Notes: generated by a model not told the origin, from the letters alone. 21,774 nucleotides of DNA from JAGLCY01 sp965363725 (GCA_965363725.1 CBDTUS010000045.1:1-21774), one strand, 5' to 3'; positions 1 through 7,995 are shown, numbered from the stretch's first letter. Numbers and translations: made by a program.

Positions 1-314
1 AAGCCCTGTTCCTGCAGCTCCTTGATGGCGTCCTGGAGCTGGGGGACAGAAGCGCTGATGTTGGGCAGCTTGACGATGTTGGCCTCTGGCGTCTGGGCCA
101 GTTCACCCAGGCTGGCCAGGTTGTCGGAGATCTTCTGCTCGTCGGTCAATTTTTCGGGAAAATTGGCGAGGATCCGCCCGGCCAGCGATATGTCGCTGGT
201 GGTCACGTCGACCCCGGTGCCTCTGGTGAAGGCCTGCACGATGGGCAACAAGGTGTAGGTGGCCAGGGCCGGCGCTTCATCGATCTTGGTCCAGATAATC
301 TTGGGGGATGCCAT
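1..314 (-). CDS. icd: NADP-dependent isocitrate dehydrogenase, monomeric type (N-terminal part, truncated by window edge)
   Basis: The first 104 residues are visible; the gene continues past the left edge. The enzyme converts isocitrate to 2-oxoglutarate and CO2 with NADP in the TCA cycle. The N-terminus matches the monomeric (about 740 aa) IDH family, not the dimeric one: after the start it reads DEAPALATYTLLPIVQAF, then DISLAGRILANFPEKLT, then TPEANIVKLPNISASVPQL, which are hallmark stretches of that family from my knowledge of it. The start ATG at 314-312 is preceded by an AAGGA ribosome site five bases upstream. It diverges from the symporter gene at 527. The call rests only on the N-terminal seventh of the protein, but the conserved blocks are distinctive. 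Confidence 0.9.
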   Translation of the reverse strand, partial: MASPKIIWTKIDEAPALATYTLLPIVQAFTRGTGVDVTTSDISLAGRILANFPEKLTDEQKISDNLASLGELAQTPEANIVKLPNISASVPQLQDAIKELQEQG

Positions 315-526
315 GTCAATCCTTCGCGGTTGAGGTGGGTGACCCCAGACCCGGGGCGCGGGATGAGGGGATGCCTTTGATTTCCAGACTGATAACTTTG
401 TATCGGTCCGGCCCATAGTCAAGGCCTTCCAGGGTCCTATCCGGCGCTTCCCAACGAAACACCCGACATGATAGGCTGGCGTGGACCACCGTTTCCGGAA
501 CCCGGACATTTCTGCAGGGAAAACAC
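315..526. other. Divergent intergenic region between icd and the symporter gene
   Basis: This 212-base spacer must hold promoters for both flanking genes. The most AT-rich part is about 376-408. On the minus strand a TTGACT hexamer lies in this area, but no good -10 box stands 16-18 bases from it. On the plus strand TTGATT lies near 377 without a convincing partner. I see no hairpin terminator, small RNA or small ORF that I would defend. Confidence 0.4.
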
Positions 527-2299
527 ATGGCCAATCTGCACGCCCTCGACTGGATCGTCATCGCCGTCTACGGAATCCTGACCGTGGCCGTGGGAGCCTA
601 TTTCAGCAAGCGGGCCTCCTCGTCCACCGAGCAGTATTTCCTGTCGGGCCGCTCCCTGCCCTGGTGGGTGCTGGGCACGAGCATGGTGGCCACCACGTTT
701 GCCGCGGACACGCCCCTGGCGGTGACCGGATTCATCCGCGACCACGGGATCTGGTACAACTGGTTCGGTTGGCACTACGTGATGAGCCAGATGCTGGCGG
801 TGTTCCTGTTTTCCCGGTTCTGGCGCCGGGCCGAGGTCCTGACGGACAACGAATTGATCGAAAAACGATATTCCGGCAAACCCGCGGCCTTTTTGCGTGG
901 GTTCAAGGCGGGGTATTTCGCCGTCCTCTACAACCTCATCGTCCTGGGCTGGGTCCTCAAGGGCATGGGGACGGTGGCGGAGTCGGTGCTGGGCGTGAAC
1001 GAGGAGGTCGCGGTTCCCATCGTGGCCGCACTGGCCCTGCTGTACGCGCTGCTGGCTGGATTCTGGGGGGTGGTGGTCACCGACGTGCTTCAGTTTGTCC
1101 TGGCCATGATCGGGTCCATCACGGTTTCGGTCCTGGCCGTCCGGCACGTGGGCGGGGTGGCGGAACTGAAGGTGAAGCTTCTGGAGTCCCCGTTGTTCAC
1201 TGACAACACCCTGGCCTTCATCCCGGGCGGGGGCCTGGGACTCGAATCGGACTTCTTCAAGTTCCTGGTGTTCGTGACCCTGATGTGGTGGGCCAGTCAC
1301 AACGCCGACGGCGGCGGTTATCTGATCCAGCGGATGTCCGCCGCCCGTGATGAGCGGGGCGCGCGCGCCGCGGTCCTGTGGTTCGTGGTGGCCAACAACG
1401 CCATCCGCTACTGGCCCTGGATCCTCACCGGCCTGGTGTCCCTGGTCCTGTTCCCGGTCATGCCCGAAGGTAAGGGGGAAGAGGCGGCCTACCCCCTGGT
1501 GATGCTCACCGTCCTGGGCCCGGGTCTGCTGGGGTTGCTGCTGGTCTCGTTTTTCGCGGCCTTCATGTCCACCATCGACACGCATTTGAACTGGGGGGCC
1601 AGTTACCTCGTCAATGACATCTACCGCCGTTTTTTGAAACCCGCCGCCACCGAGAAGGAAGCGGTGATGGTCGCCAAGTTGTGCGTGCTGGCGCTGATGG
1701 TCTGCGCCGTGGTGGTGGCATTCTGGCTGGAGAGTATCGGGCGGGCCTGGCTGTTCGTCTGGGCCATGGGGGCGGGCATCGGGCCGGTGCTTGTTCTGCG
1801 CTGGTTCTGGTGGCGGATCAGTGCCTGGAGCGAGATCGCTGCCCTGGCGTCCTCGGTCTGTTTCGCGGTCGGGTTCGAAATCGTGGCCGCGCTTCAGGCC
1901 GGCACGGACTACGTGTTGTTTTCCACTCCGGTCAAGGTGGGCCAGGTGGCGCTGCAGACCCATCACAAGGCTCTGATCCTGGTGCCGATCTCGATCTCCA
2001 TCTGGCTGGTGGTGACCTTTCTGACCCGGCCGGTGGAGCAGGAGAGGCTGGCCTCCTTCTACTGCAAAGTCAGGCCGGGCGGTTGGTGGGGGCCGGTGGC
2101 TCGGGAGCATCCTGAAATCCAGTGCGACGGATTCCGCTGGTCGCGCCTGGGGGTCTGGGCGGCCGGCAGTGCGGGGGTCTACGGATTCCTGTTCGGGTTG
2201 GGCAAGGTGGTGCTCGGCGAACCTTCGGCGGCGGTGCCGCTGTTTGCCCTGGCGCTGGGGGGCGGGCTGGTGGTGGCCCGCGAGCTGCGAAGGACCTGA
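527..2299 (+). CDS. Sodium:solute symporter (SSS/SLC5 family)
   Basis: A 590-residue polytopic inner-membrane protein of the SSS family, which couples uptake of a small solute to sodium entry. The N-terminal block YFLSGRSLPWWVLGTSMVA (residues 38-56) is the conserved TM1-TM2 region. GFWGVVVTDVLQF begins at residue 178 and matches the TM5 signature. MSTIDTHLNWGASYLVNDIY begins at residue 347 and matches the TM8 region, where family members place sodium-site Ser/Thr residues. Hydrophobicity suggests about 13-14 membrane segments. Length is normal for the family. The ATG at 527 has an AGGGA site six bases upstream. The substrate cannot be told: proline, sugar, acetate and other SSS groups share these motifs, and no catabolic gene lies beside it. 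It ends 22 bases before the convergent regulator gene. Confidence 0.88.
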   Translation: MANLHALDWIVIAVYGILTVAVGAYFSKRASSSTEQYFLSGRSLPWWVLGTSMVATTFAADTPLAVTGFIRDHGIWYNWFGWHYVMSQMLAVFLFSRFWRRAEVLTDNELIEKRYSGKPAAFLRGFKAGYFAVLYNLIVLGWVLKGMGTVAESVLGVNEEVAVPIVAALALLYALLAGFWGVVVTDVLQFVLAMIGSITVSVLAVRHVGGVAELKVKLLESPLFTDNTLAFIPGGGLGLESDFFKFLVFVTLMWWASHNADGGGYLIQRMSAARDERGARAAVLWFVVANNAIRYWPWILTGLVSLVLFPVMPEGKGEEAAYPLVMLTVLGPGLLGLLLVSFFAAFMSTIDTHLNWGASYLVNDIYRRFLKPAATEKEAVMVAKLCVLALMVCAVVVAFWLESIGRAWLFVWAMGAGIGPVLVLRWFWWRISAWSEIAALASSVCFAVGFEIVAALQAGTDYVLFSTPVKVGQVALQTHHKALILVPISISIWLVVTFLTRPVEQERLASFYCKVRPGGWWGPVAREHPEIQCDGFRWSRLGVWAAGSAGVYGFLFGLGKVVLGEPSAAVPLFALALGGGLVVARELRRT

Positions 2300-2321
2300 G
2301 CCGTGGCGGGCCCGGGCGATA

Positions 2322-3056
2322 TCAGATCTTGGAGAATTCCTCGGTGAAACGGTACCCGATTCCCCAGACCGTCAGGATCAGGCGCGGTCGGTTGGGATTG
2401 TCCTCGATCTTGCTGCGCAGCCGGTTCACGTGACTGTTGACCGTGTGTTCGAACACATCTGTCTCCTCGTCCCACACCGTGTCCAGAAGCTGGCGCCGGC
2501 TGAAGGTCCGTCCCGGTAGGGCGGCCAGGGTGTACAGCAGGTCGTATTCCTTGACCGTCAACTGTACGGGCTCGCCGTGGACCTGCACCTTGCGTTTGCC
2601 GTGGTCGATCTTCAAGGGACCCAGATCCAGAATGCGGTCGCCGGAGGTGATCCGCCCCAGCTCCTCGGCCCGTTCGATGCGCCGGTACAGGGCCTTGATG
2701 CGTGCGGCCAGTTCGCGGATGCTGAAGGGCTTCGCCAAGTAGTCGTCGCACCCCAGTTCAAGGCCCAGGACCTTGTCCGATTCCTGGACCCGGCCGGTGA
2801 GCATCACCACAGGGGTGCGGGTGTCGATGGCTCGGATTTCCCGCAGCACATCGATGCCGCTCATGGTTGGCAGCATCCAGTCCAGCAGGACCATCCCGTA
2901 CTGGCCCGCCTGGAACGCGCGCAGGCCAGCCTCACCGTCGGCTGCGGCATCGACCTTGTAGCCTTCGGCGGTCAGGTGGAGAGTCAGCAGATCTATCAGG
3001 TCCCGTTCGTCTTCAATGACGAGGATCCTGCGGATGGCTCCCGGAGTGGAGGCCAT
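2322..3056 (-). CDS. OmpR/PhoB-family DNA-binding response regulator
   Basis: A 244-residue two-domain regulator. The receiver domain (about 9-125) has the acidic pocket E15-D16, the phospho-acceptor D59 in VLLDWMLP, the switch T87 and the conserved K109 in LAKPF. The winged-helix domain (about 145-240) contains LTVKEYDLLYTLAALPGRTFSRRQLL and ends with the usual VWGIGYRF strand. An upstream in-frame ATG would add 53 residues with no domain. I chose the ATG at 3056-3054 because GGAAGGA precedes it and the receiver begins at residue 9. No histidine kinase gene is adjacent, so its kinase is encoded elsewhere (an orphan regulator). It is divergent from the ABC exporter, which makes it a candidate regulator of that exporter. 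Confidence 0.93.
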   Translation of the reverse strand: MASTPGAIRRILVIEDERDLIDLLTLHLTAEGYKVDAAADGEAGLRAFQAGQYGMVLLDWMLPTMSGIDVLREIRAIDTRTPVVMLTGRVQESDKVLGLELGCDDYLAKPFSIRELAARIKALYRRIERAEELGRITSGDRILDLGPLKIDHGKRKVQVHGEPVQLTVKEYDLLYTLAALPGRTFSRRQLLDTVWDEETDVFEHTVNSHVNRLRSKIEDNPNRPRLILTVWGIGYRFTEEFSKI

Positions 3057-3171
3057 AGGTACGGTCCTTCCCTTGGGGCCCAGAGGGCCAGGGCAAAACA
3101 AAACCGGATACGAATAGTCCAGCGAAGCGTGAAGAATCTCCTCGCAGTGGCGGACCGTTACAGCGTAAACA

Positions 3172-3201
3172 ATCATATAGCAAAATGATACAGAGAAGCA
3201 A
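3172..3201 (-). promoter_or_regulatory. Candidate sigma70-type promoter for the response regulator
   Basis: Read on the minus strand, TTGCTT (3201-3196) is followed by an 18-base spacer and TATGAT (3177-3172), one mismatch from the -10 consensus. Transcription would start near 3165, leaving a leader of about 110 bases. Found by eye; there is no experimental support. Confidence 0.45.
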
Positions 3202-3220
3202 GCCCCTCGAATCAAGGGGC
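3202..3220. repeat. Inverted repeat next to the regulator promoter, possible operator
   Basis: GCCCCT (3202-3207) and AGGGGC (3215-3220) form a perfect 6-base inverted repeat with a 7-base centre, directly upstream of the -35 hexamer of the regulator promoter. An alternative pairing with GGGGCT at 3221-3226 also exists. It could be an operator or chance in GC-rich DNA. Confidence 0.25.
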
Positions 3221-3286
3221 GGGGCTGGGGTGATAGAGGGTGACCCCTGCCGCTAGAGTCGAAAATATCCCGAAAACGCCATAATT

Positions 3287-3304
3287 TTGTGATACTTATG
3301 TGAT
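3287..3304. promoter_or_regulatory. PhoB/OmpR-like direct repeat (two 7-mers, 11-bp period)
   Basis: TTGTGAT (3287-3293) and ATGTGAT (3298-3304) are separated by four bases, so each half begins 11 bp after the last. PhoB boxes have this 7+4 architecture because two winged-helix domains bind head to tail on one face of the DNA. It sits between an OmpR/PhoB-type regulator gene and an ABC exporter. That the neighbouring regulator binds here is inference. Confidence 0.35.
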
Positions 3305-3381
3305 TTTTTTAGACCGATCTGATCTGATTCTGCCGAGCCCTCCGGTTCGGAATTTTCTCCGGCCGCGATTCCATCCGGCGG

Positions 3382-3410
3382 TTGCCACCCGCTCCCGGCG
3401 GAGCGATACT
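3382..3410 (+). promoter_or_regulatory. Candidate promoter for the ABC exporter operon
   Basis: TTGCCA (3382-3387; 5 of 6 consensus) is followed by a 17-base spacer and GATACT (3405-3410; 4 of 6). The start of transcription would be near 3417, about 44 bases ahead of the ATP-binding protein gene. Confidence 0.42.
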
Positions 3411-3460
3411 AGCGGGAATCCGGCCCCCGGAACCTTTCGTTACCCCTGACAGGAGCGCCC

Positions 3461-4411
3461 ATGACCCGACCGACCCTCCAACTTCCTCCGGTGGGTGATA
3501 CCATCCTGACCCTGGACGCGGTGTCCAAATCCTACGGCAGCGTCAAAGCGGCCCGGGACGTGAACCTCAAGATTCCACGGGGCAGCATCTACGGATTTCT
3601 CGGTCCGAACGGCGCCGGCAAGACGACCACCATCCGCATCATCATGAAGATCATCCTCGCGGACGGGGGCACCATCAGCCTGGCCGGCCGTCCGATGGAC
3701 GGGGCCATGCGGGACAGCATAGGTTACCTGCCCGAAGAGCGTGGCCTTTACCGCAAGATGAAATGCCTGGACCAGCTCGCCTATCTCGCCGAACTGAAGG
3801 GCGTGCCCCGGAAGGAGGCGCGCCGGCGGGCGGACATCTGGCTGAAACGGATGGGACTCGAGGAGTGGCGCGACCGCAAGGTCGACGCCCTGAGCAAGGG
3901 CATGCAGCAGAAGATCCAGTTCGCGGCCACCTTCATTTCCGAACCGAAGATGGTCATCCTGGACGAGGTGTTCAGCGGCCTGGATCCCTTGAACATCGAG
4001 CTGCTGCGGGACATGATCCTCGAAGAGAGGGACAAGGGCACCACGATCATCTTTTCCACCCACATGCTGGCCGAGGCGGAGAAGATCTGCGACTCCATCT
4101 GCCTGATCGAAGGCGGCGAGATCATTCTCGACGGCACCATGGACCAGGTGCGGGCCGCCTTCCCCCTGCAGTCGGTGCGCGTGGCCTGGGAAGGAAATCC
4201 CGAACCTCCGTCGGACCTGCCCGGGGTCCTGCACCGGGAAAAATCCGAAGGCAGCTGGCAACTGACCCTGGCCGAGGGTGTCAACCCCCGGGAGATGCTG
4301 CCGGAGTTGATGGCCTTCGGACCGCTGACCCTATTTTCGGCCAACCGGCCCTCCCTGGGTGAGATCTTCCTCGAGGCTGTTGCCCGGCACCGGAAAGGGG
4401 TACAGTCGTGA
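3461..4411 (+). CDS. ABC transporter ATP-binding protein, NatA-like
   Basis: A 316-residue nucleotide-binding subunit that powers the permease encoded next. Walker A is GPNGAGKT (48-55). The signature loop is the variant LSKGMQQ (144-150) instead of LSGGQ, as often in NatA-type proteins. Walker B is VILDEVFSGLDP with D168 and catalytic E169. The H-loop His is H201 in FSTHMLAE. The last 80 or so residues resemble the C-terminal extension (DUF4162 type) common in ABC-2 exporters of this kind. ACAGGAG lies six bases before the ATG. Its stop overlaps the permease start (GTGA), so the two are translationally coupled. The exported substrate is unknown; NatA/NatB of Bacillus extrude sodium, but related pairs handle other cargo. 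Confidence 0.92.
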   Translation: MTRPTLQLPPVGDTILTLDAVSKSYGSVKAARDVNLKIPRGSIYGFLGPNGAGKTTTIRIIMKIILADGGTISLAGRPMDGAMRDSIGYLPEERGLYRKMKCLDQLAYLAELKGVPRKEARRRADIWLKRMGLEEWRDRKVDALSKGMQQKIQFAATFISEPKMVILDEVFSGLDPLNIELLRDMILEERDKGTTIIFSTHMLAEAEKICDSICLIEGGEIILDGTMDQVRAAFPLQSVRVAWEGNPEPPSDLPGVLHREKSEGSWQLTLAEGVNPREMLPELMAFGPLTLFSANRPSLGEIFLEAVARHRKGVQS

Positions 4412-5664
4412 CCAAGATCCTGACCGTCATCCGCAAGGAATACCTCGAGAGGGTTAAGTCGAAGAGTTTTCTCATCGGCACCCTGATCGGCCCGGCCCTG
4501 ATGTCCATGCTCATCGTGGTTCCGGTCCTGGTCTCGGAAAAAGGCGGGGATGATGCGCGCACCGTCGGAGTGATCGACCCCTCGGGCCTGTATTTCGATT
4601 CCCTGGCCGAGGCGATCGTCGCCAACGGCGACGACAATGTTCAACTTGAATTGATGGGCGTCGGCACCTTTTCCACGGACGAGGCACTGGCCGGGATGAA
4701 GGACGCCATCCTGACCGAAACGATCCACAGCGGCGTGCTGATCGCAGCGGACTTCATCGATTCGAAACAGGCCACCTTCTACAACAAATCGGTCAGCGCC
4801 ATGGTCATGCGGGACGAGGTCCTGCGTCCGGCCCTGAACCGCGTCCTGCGCGAAAACCGCTTCGCCGCCGCCCAGGTGCCCGACACCCTGTTCGCCTATC
4901 TGGCGGCTCGCACCGTCTGGTCCAGCATCGCGGTGACGGCCGAGGGCGGGGAAGAGGAGCAGGACGAAGAGGTGAGCTTCATCATGGCCGTGGCCCTGAT
5001 CATGGTCATCTACATGATGGTGCTCATGTACGGCAGCCACACCCTGACCGCGGTGATCGAGGAAAAGAGCAGCCGCATGGTCGAGGTCCTGTTGGCCAGC
5101 ATCTCACCGGGCGATCTGATGCTCGGCAAAGTCATGGGCATCGGTCTGGCCGGCCTGACCCAGTTCGCCATCTGGTCCGGGGCCCTGTTCCTGCTCAGTC
5201 AGCGGGGAGTGTCGGTCGGGGGCTTCAGCCTGGATACGGCGTTCCTGACGCCGGTGATCCTGATCAACTTCATCGCCTTTTTCCTGCTGGGATTTTTCCT
5301 GTACGCCACGCTCTACGCGGGCATCGGAGCGATGTGCAACACCGTGCAGGACAGCCAGCAATTCAACATGCCGCTGCTCATGGGGCTGGTGATTCCCATG
5401 ATGCTCCTGTCGTTGATCCTGCGCTCTCCCGACTCGACCCTGTCGGTGGTCCTGAGCCTGTTCCCGTTGTTCTCGCCGGTGATCATGTTCATGCGGGTGT
5501 GCGTCGAGACGCCGCCGTTCTGGCAGATCGCCCTGTCGTGGGCGCTGATGATCGGGTCGATCTGGCTGGCCGCGCGCGCGGCGGGCAAGCTGTTCCGCAT
5601 GGGGATCCTGATGTACGGCGCCTCGCCGACCTGGGCCACCCTGATCAAGGTCCTCAGAAGCTGA
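4408..5664 (+). CDS. ABC-2 type exporter permease, NatB-like
   Basis: A 418-residue membrane subunit starting with GTG inside the end of the ATPase gene. One membrane segment near residues 17-40 is followed by a soluble extracytoplasmic domain to about residue 185, then a cluster of about five hydrophobic segments. This is the classical ABC-2/NatB layout. The motif IEEKSSRMVEVLLASISP (starting about residue 217) after the second membrane segment is the family's conserved cytoplasmic coupling region. Substrate unknown. The stop codon TGA (5662-5664) directly abuts the stop of the convergent HEAT-cyclophilin gene, so any terminator must lie within coding sequence. I saw no obvious hairpin there. 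Confidence 0.9.
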   Translation: MTKILTVIRKEYLERVKSKSFLIGTLIGPALMSMLIVVPVLVSEKGGDDARTVGVIDPSGLYFDSLAEAIVANGDDNVQLELMGVGTFSTDEALAGMKDAILTETIHSGVLIAADFIDSKQATFYNKSVSAMVMRDEVLRPALNRVLRENRFAAAQVPDTLFAYLAARTVWSSIAVTAEGGEEEQDEEVSFIMAVALIMVIYMMVLMYGSHTLTAVIEEKSSRMVEVLLASISPGDLMLGKVMGIGLAGLTQFAIWSGALFLLSQRGVSVGGFSLDTAFLTPVILINFIAFFLLGFFLYATLYAGIGAMCNTVQDSQQFNMPLLMGLVIPMMLLSLILRSPDSTLSVVLSLFPLFSPVIMFMRVCVETPPFWQIALSWALMIGSIWLAARAAGKLFRMGILMYGASPTWATLIKVLRS

Positions 5665-7881
5665 TCAGGGCATGATCTCCAGGCGATAGCGATCGCCGAC
5701 CTCGATCCGGTCGACCACGTCCATCCCCTTGGTCACTTCGCCGAAAACGGTGTAGCGGCCGTTGAGGTGCGGCTGTTCGGAAAGGGTGACGAAGAACTGG
5801 CTGCCGCCGGTGTCCTTGCCGTCGTGGGCGATGCCCACGGCGGCTCTTTTGTACTTGGCCCTGCTCCACTCGCTGCGGATAGTGAAGCCTGGGCCGCCCC
5901 AGCCATCTCCCCGCGGATCCCCGCCCTGAGCCACGAAATCCGGCACGATCCGGTGGTAGGTCAGGTCGTTGTAGAAACCCTTTTCGATCAGGTCGAGGAA
6001 AACCGCGCAGGTGTTGGGCGCGATCTGGCCGTTCAGCTCGATGATGAATTCGCCCCGGGCGGTGACGCAGCGAACGCGGCCAGCGTCGAAGGGCACCGCG
6101 ACGGAATGCTGACCCGAGTCCCTGGCCACCGCCGGCAGGGTGGCCCGCAAGCTGGCTTCGCTGGGAATGAGCTGATCGGGCACCAGCCCGGTCGCCTGGG
6201 CCGCCTGCCGTCCTTCCAGGCGAATGCGGATGTCCGGCGAATCGAAGGATTGCGACAACAGAGCTGAGGCCTCGACCTTCAGGGAGTCGGGGCCCGGCCA
6301 GGATCCCTGTTCGGGATCCAGCATTTTTTCCAGCCCCGCCAGGACACCCCGGCGCAATTCGAAACGGTCGGGGCCCGCAGCCCGGTCCCACAACCGGATC
6401 AGTGCGCTCATCGATCCACAGCAGGGAAAGTCCCCGACCAGTTGCGCGGTGCTGGCGGCGATCACGAAATCATCATCGTCCAGGCCGGCATAGATGTGAC
6501 TTTCCAGACGGGCACCCGCCAGGGGATTGGGCACGGTGGCCGGCCTTTCCTTCAGCAGATGGGCGATTCCTTCATAGGCCGCCTCCCGGACCATGGCGTT
6601 GCGCAGGACCGGACGCGCGGTTTCGCCGAAGTCGTTGGGAAAATCGATTTCCGCGTAGTGGACCAGCAGCGCCGCGGGATCGGGATGATGCCGGCTGACG
6701 GCCCGCAGTCCGGCCGCGAGGACCTGCGGGGACTCTTCCCCTTCGAGGGCGGCGACGAGATATTCAGAGGAACCGGTTCCCCGCACCGCGCCATAGGCTT
6801 CCAGAGCAGCCGCACGGACGCCGGGATGAGGCCTGTCCAGATGGGACAGCGCCGACCGCGCCAGGCGAATTCGCCAGACCGGCAGCAGGCTTTCCTGGAG
6901 GGCCGCTTCGGGGGGCAGAGGAGTTTCACCCACCATGGCGGCCATGGCCGACAGGGCGGTGGCCGATACCTGGGGGTCAGAGTTACCCGCCGCCGTGATC
7001 AAATATGCGGCGAGGCGCCCGGCCTCACCCGGTTCCGGCGCCTGGGCCGCCAGGTGGCCCAGCTGCCCCAGGGCGCGGCAGCCGGCAATCTCCACCCGGG
7101 CGGCGTCGCGGCCCCGGAATCCGTCGTGGCTGCTGAATCCCTCGATGACCGCAGCCAGGGAGGCGGGATGATCCAGCCGGGACAGGGCGCGGTAGGCGTG
7201 GACCCGAACCTGGGGCTCCGGGGCCCGGGCGAAGGGGGACAACAAGGCGGCAAGGCTGGAGTCGGGAGCCACTTCGGCGCAGCGGAGCACACGCCACCGG
7301 ACATCTGCCTCGGGCCGGGTCAACCCCGCGCGGATGGCCTTCCCGAGCGCGTCGGGATCGGCCTGGGCCGCCATGTTGCGCAAACCGTCCCAGGCAAGGG
7401 CGGCCTCGTCGGGTTCCCCGTGGACCGCGGCTTTCATCAGGGCCTGCCCATCGTTGGCGACGTGAGCCAGGCCGGCGAGCGCCGCCAGGCGGATGGCCGG
7501 CCGGGGATCGACCGCGGCGTTTTCCAGGGCGGGCACCGCTTCCAGGCTGCCCAGAAGTCCCAGGCTCCAGGCCGCCTCGGCTCGGACGGTGACGCTCGCG
7601 TCTTCGAGGGCATCCATCATCTGGGGCAGGATGTCGTCCCGGCCGATGAGGCCGGAAGCCCGCACCGCGGCCAGACGCACGTGGGCGTCCCCGTCGGCGA
7701 ACATGGCGATCAAGGAGTCCTGGGGCGCCAGGCGCCGGTCTTCCCAGTTGGCGATGGATTTCAGCTTGGCTTGGCGATCGTCGGGTTCACGGAAGCAACC
7801 GGGCAGGGTGATCCCCGCCAGAATGAAAATCAAGAGGTATGGAAGGCAACGCCTGCAGGTGCTCCCGGAATTCCGCTTCAT
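5665..7881 (-). CDS. Lipoprotein with HEAT-like repeats and C-terminal cyclophilin-type peptidyl-prolyl isomerase domain
   Basis: A 738-residue exported protein. A short basic N-terminus and a hydrophobic stretch end in the lipobox-like L-P-G-C with Cys29, suggesting a lipid anchor. Residues about 55-590 are helical repeats of the HEAT type, with recurring patterns such as DAHVRLAAVRASGLIG and VTVRAEAAWSLGLLG. The last 136 residues (603-738) are a cyclophilin domain: YHRIVPDFVAQGG carries R644, F649 and Q652, equivalent to the catalytic R55/F60/Q63 of human CypA, and GGSQFFVT and RYTVFGEV follow. The Trp of human CypA is His here, as in many bacterial forms. I start at ATG 7881-7879, preceded by GGGGA; an upstream in-frame ATG would bury the signal peptide. 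It probably folds or holds envelope proteins; the partner is unknown. Confidence 0.88.
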   Translation of the reverse strand: MKRNSGSTCRRCLPYLLIFILAGITLPGCFREPDDRQAKLKSIANWEDRRLAPQDSLIAMFADGDAHVRLAAVRASGLIGRDDILPQMMDALEDASVTVRAEAAWSLGLLGSLEAVPALENAAVDPRPAIRLAALAGLAHVANDGQALMKAAVHGEPDEAALAWDGLRNMAAQADPDALGKAIRAGLTRPEADVRWRVLRCAEVAPDSSLAALLSPFARAPEPQVRVHAYRALSRLDHPASLAAVIEGFSSHDGFRGRDAARVEIAGCRALGQLGHLAAQAPEPGEAGRLAAYLITAAGNSDPQVSATALSAMAAMVGETPLPPEAALQESLLPVWRIRLARSALSHLDRPHPGVRAAALEAYGAVRGTGSSEYLVAALEGEESPQVLAAGLRAVSRHHPDPAALLVHYAEIDFPNDFGETARPVLRNAMVREAAYEGIAHLLKERPATVPNPLAGARLESHIYAGLDDDDFVIAASTAQLVGDFPCCGSMSALIRLWDRAAGPDRFELRRGVLAGLEKMLDPEQGSWPGPDSLKVEASALLSQSFDSPDIRIRLEGRQAAQATGLVPDQLIPSEASLRATLPAVARDSGQHSVAVPFDAGRVRCVTARGEFIIELNGQIAPNTCAVFLDLIEKGFYNDLTYHRIVPDFVAQGGDPRGDGWGGPGFTIRSEWSRAKYKRAAVGIAHDGKDTGGSQFFVTLSEQPHLNGRYTVFGEVTKGMDVVDRIEVGDRYRLEIMP

Positions 7882-7928
7882 TCTGCATCCCCATTTCTCA
7901 ACTGGCTTCGGGTGGGTTCTCAGGTTCC

Positions 7929-7957
7929 AGACTAACACTCGTTGGCTGTGGGGCCAA
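7929..7957 (-). promoter_or_regulatory. Weak candidate promoter for the HEAT-cyclophilin gene
   Basis: On the minus strand TTGGCC (7957-7952) is followed by a 17-base spacer ending in TGT and then TAGTCT (7934-7929). The spacing is ideal and a TGn extended -10 is present, but the -10 hexamer matches only half the consensus. Confidence 0.28.
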
Positions 7958-7966
7958 TCCCCGCTT

Positions 7967-7995
7967 TTGACCCCCCGGGACCCGGATGTTACCAT
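7967..7995 (+). promoter_or_regulatory. Candidate sigma70-type promoter of the asd operon
   Basis: TTGACC (7967-7972; 5 of 6) is followed by a 17-base spacer and TACCAT (7990-7995; 4 of 6), with TGT directly before the -10 box (extended -10). Transcription would begin near 8002, giving a leader of about 34 bases before asd. It would serve the eight-gene run that ends at the terminator at 15895-15924. Confidence 0.5.

Larger units (their letters stand above)
3057..3460. other. 404-base regulatory gap between the response regulator and the ABC exporter
   Basis: No coding gene fits here. It holds a candidate minus-strand promoter for the regulator (3172-3201), a short inverted repeat just upstream of that promoter (3202-3220), an AT-rich core (about 3260-3310) with a TGTGAT direct repeat at an 11-bp period, and a candidate plus-strand promoter for the exporter (3382-3410). 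Each is listed separately. Confidence 0.6.

Noticed and set aside
437..2110. Long open frame on the minus strand (557 codons) opposite the symporter gene
   Set aside because: Its translation is rich in His, Gln, Arg and Gly with no domain pattern, while the plus strand here encodes a clear SSS protein. It is a GC-driven antisense shadow.
3057..3215. N-terminal extension of the response regulator by 53 residues
   Set aside because: The extension has no domain and would cover the candidate promoter. The ATG at 3056 has a good ribosome site and fits the receiver start.
5681..5696. Small hairpin GGCGAT/ATCGCC just inside the HEAT-cyclophilin gene, as a terminator for the ABC operon
   Set aside because: Only a six-base stem and no T-run after it.
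6442..7935. Plus-strand open frame of 497 codons opposite the HEAT-cyclophilin gene
   Set aside because: Low-complexity Gly/Arg/Gln-rich translation with no recognisable motif. The minus strand encodes a cyclophilin with intact catalytic residues.
7882..7995. Upstream ATG start for the HEAT-cyclophilin protein
   Set aside because: It would place 38 polar residues before the signal peptide. The ATG at 7881 puts the lipobox at the expected distance.
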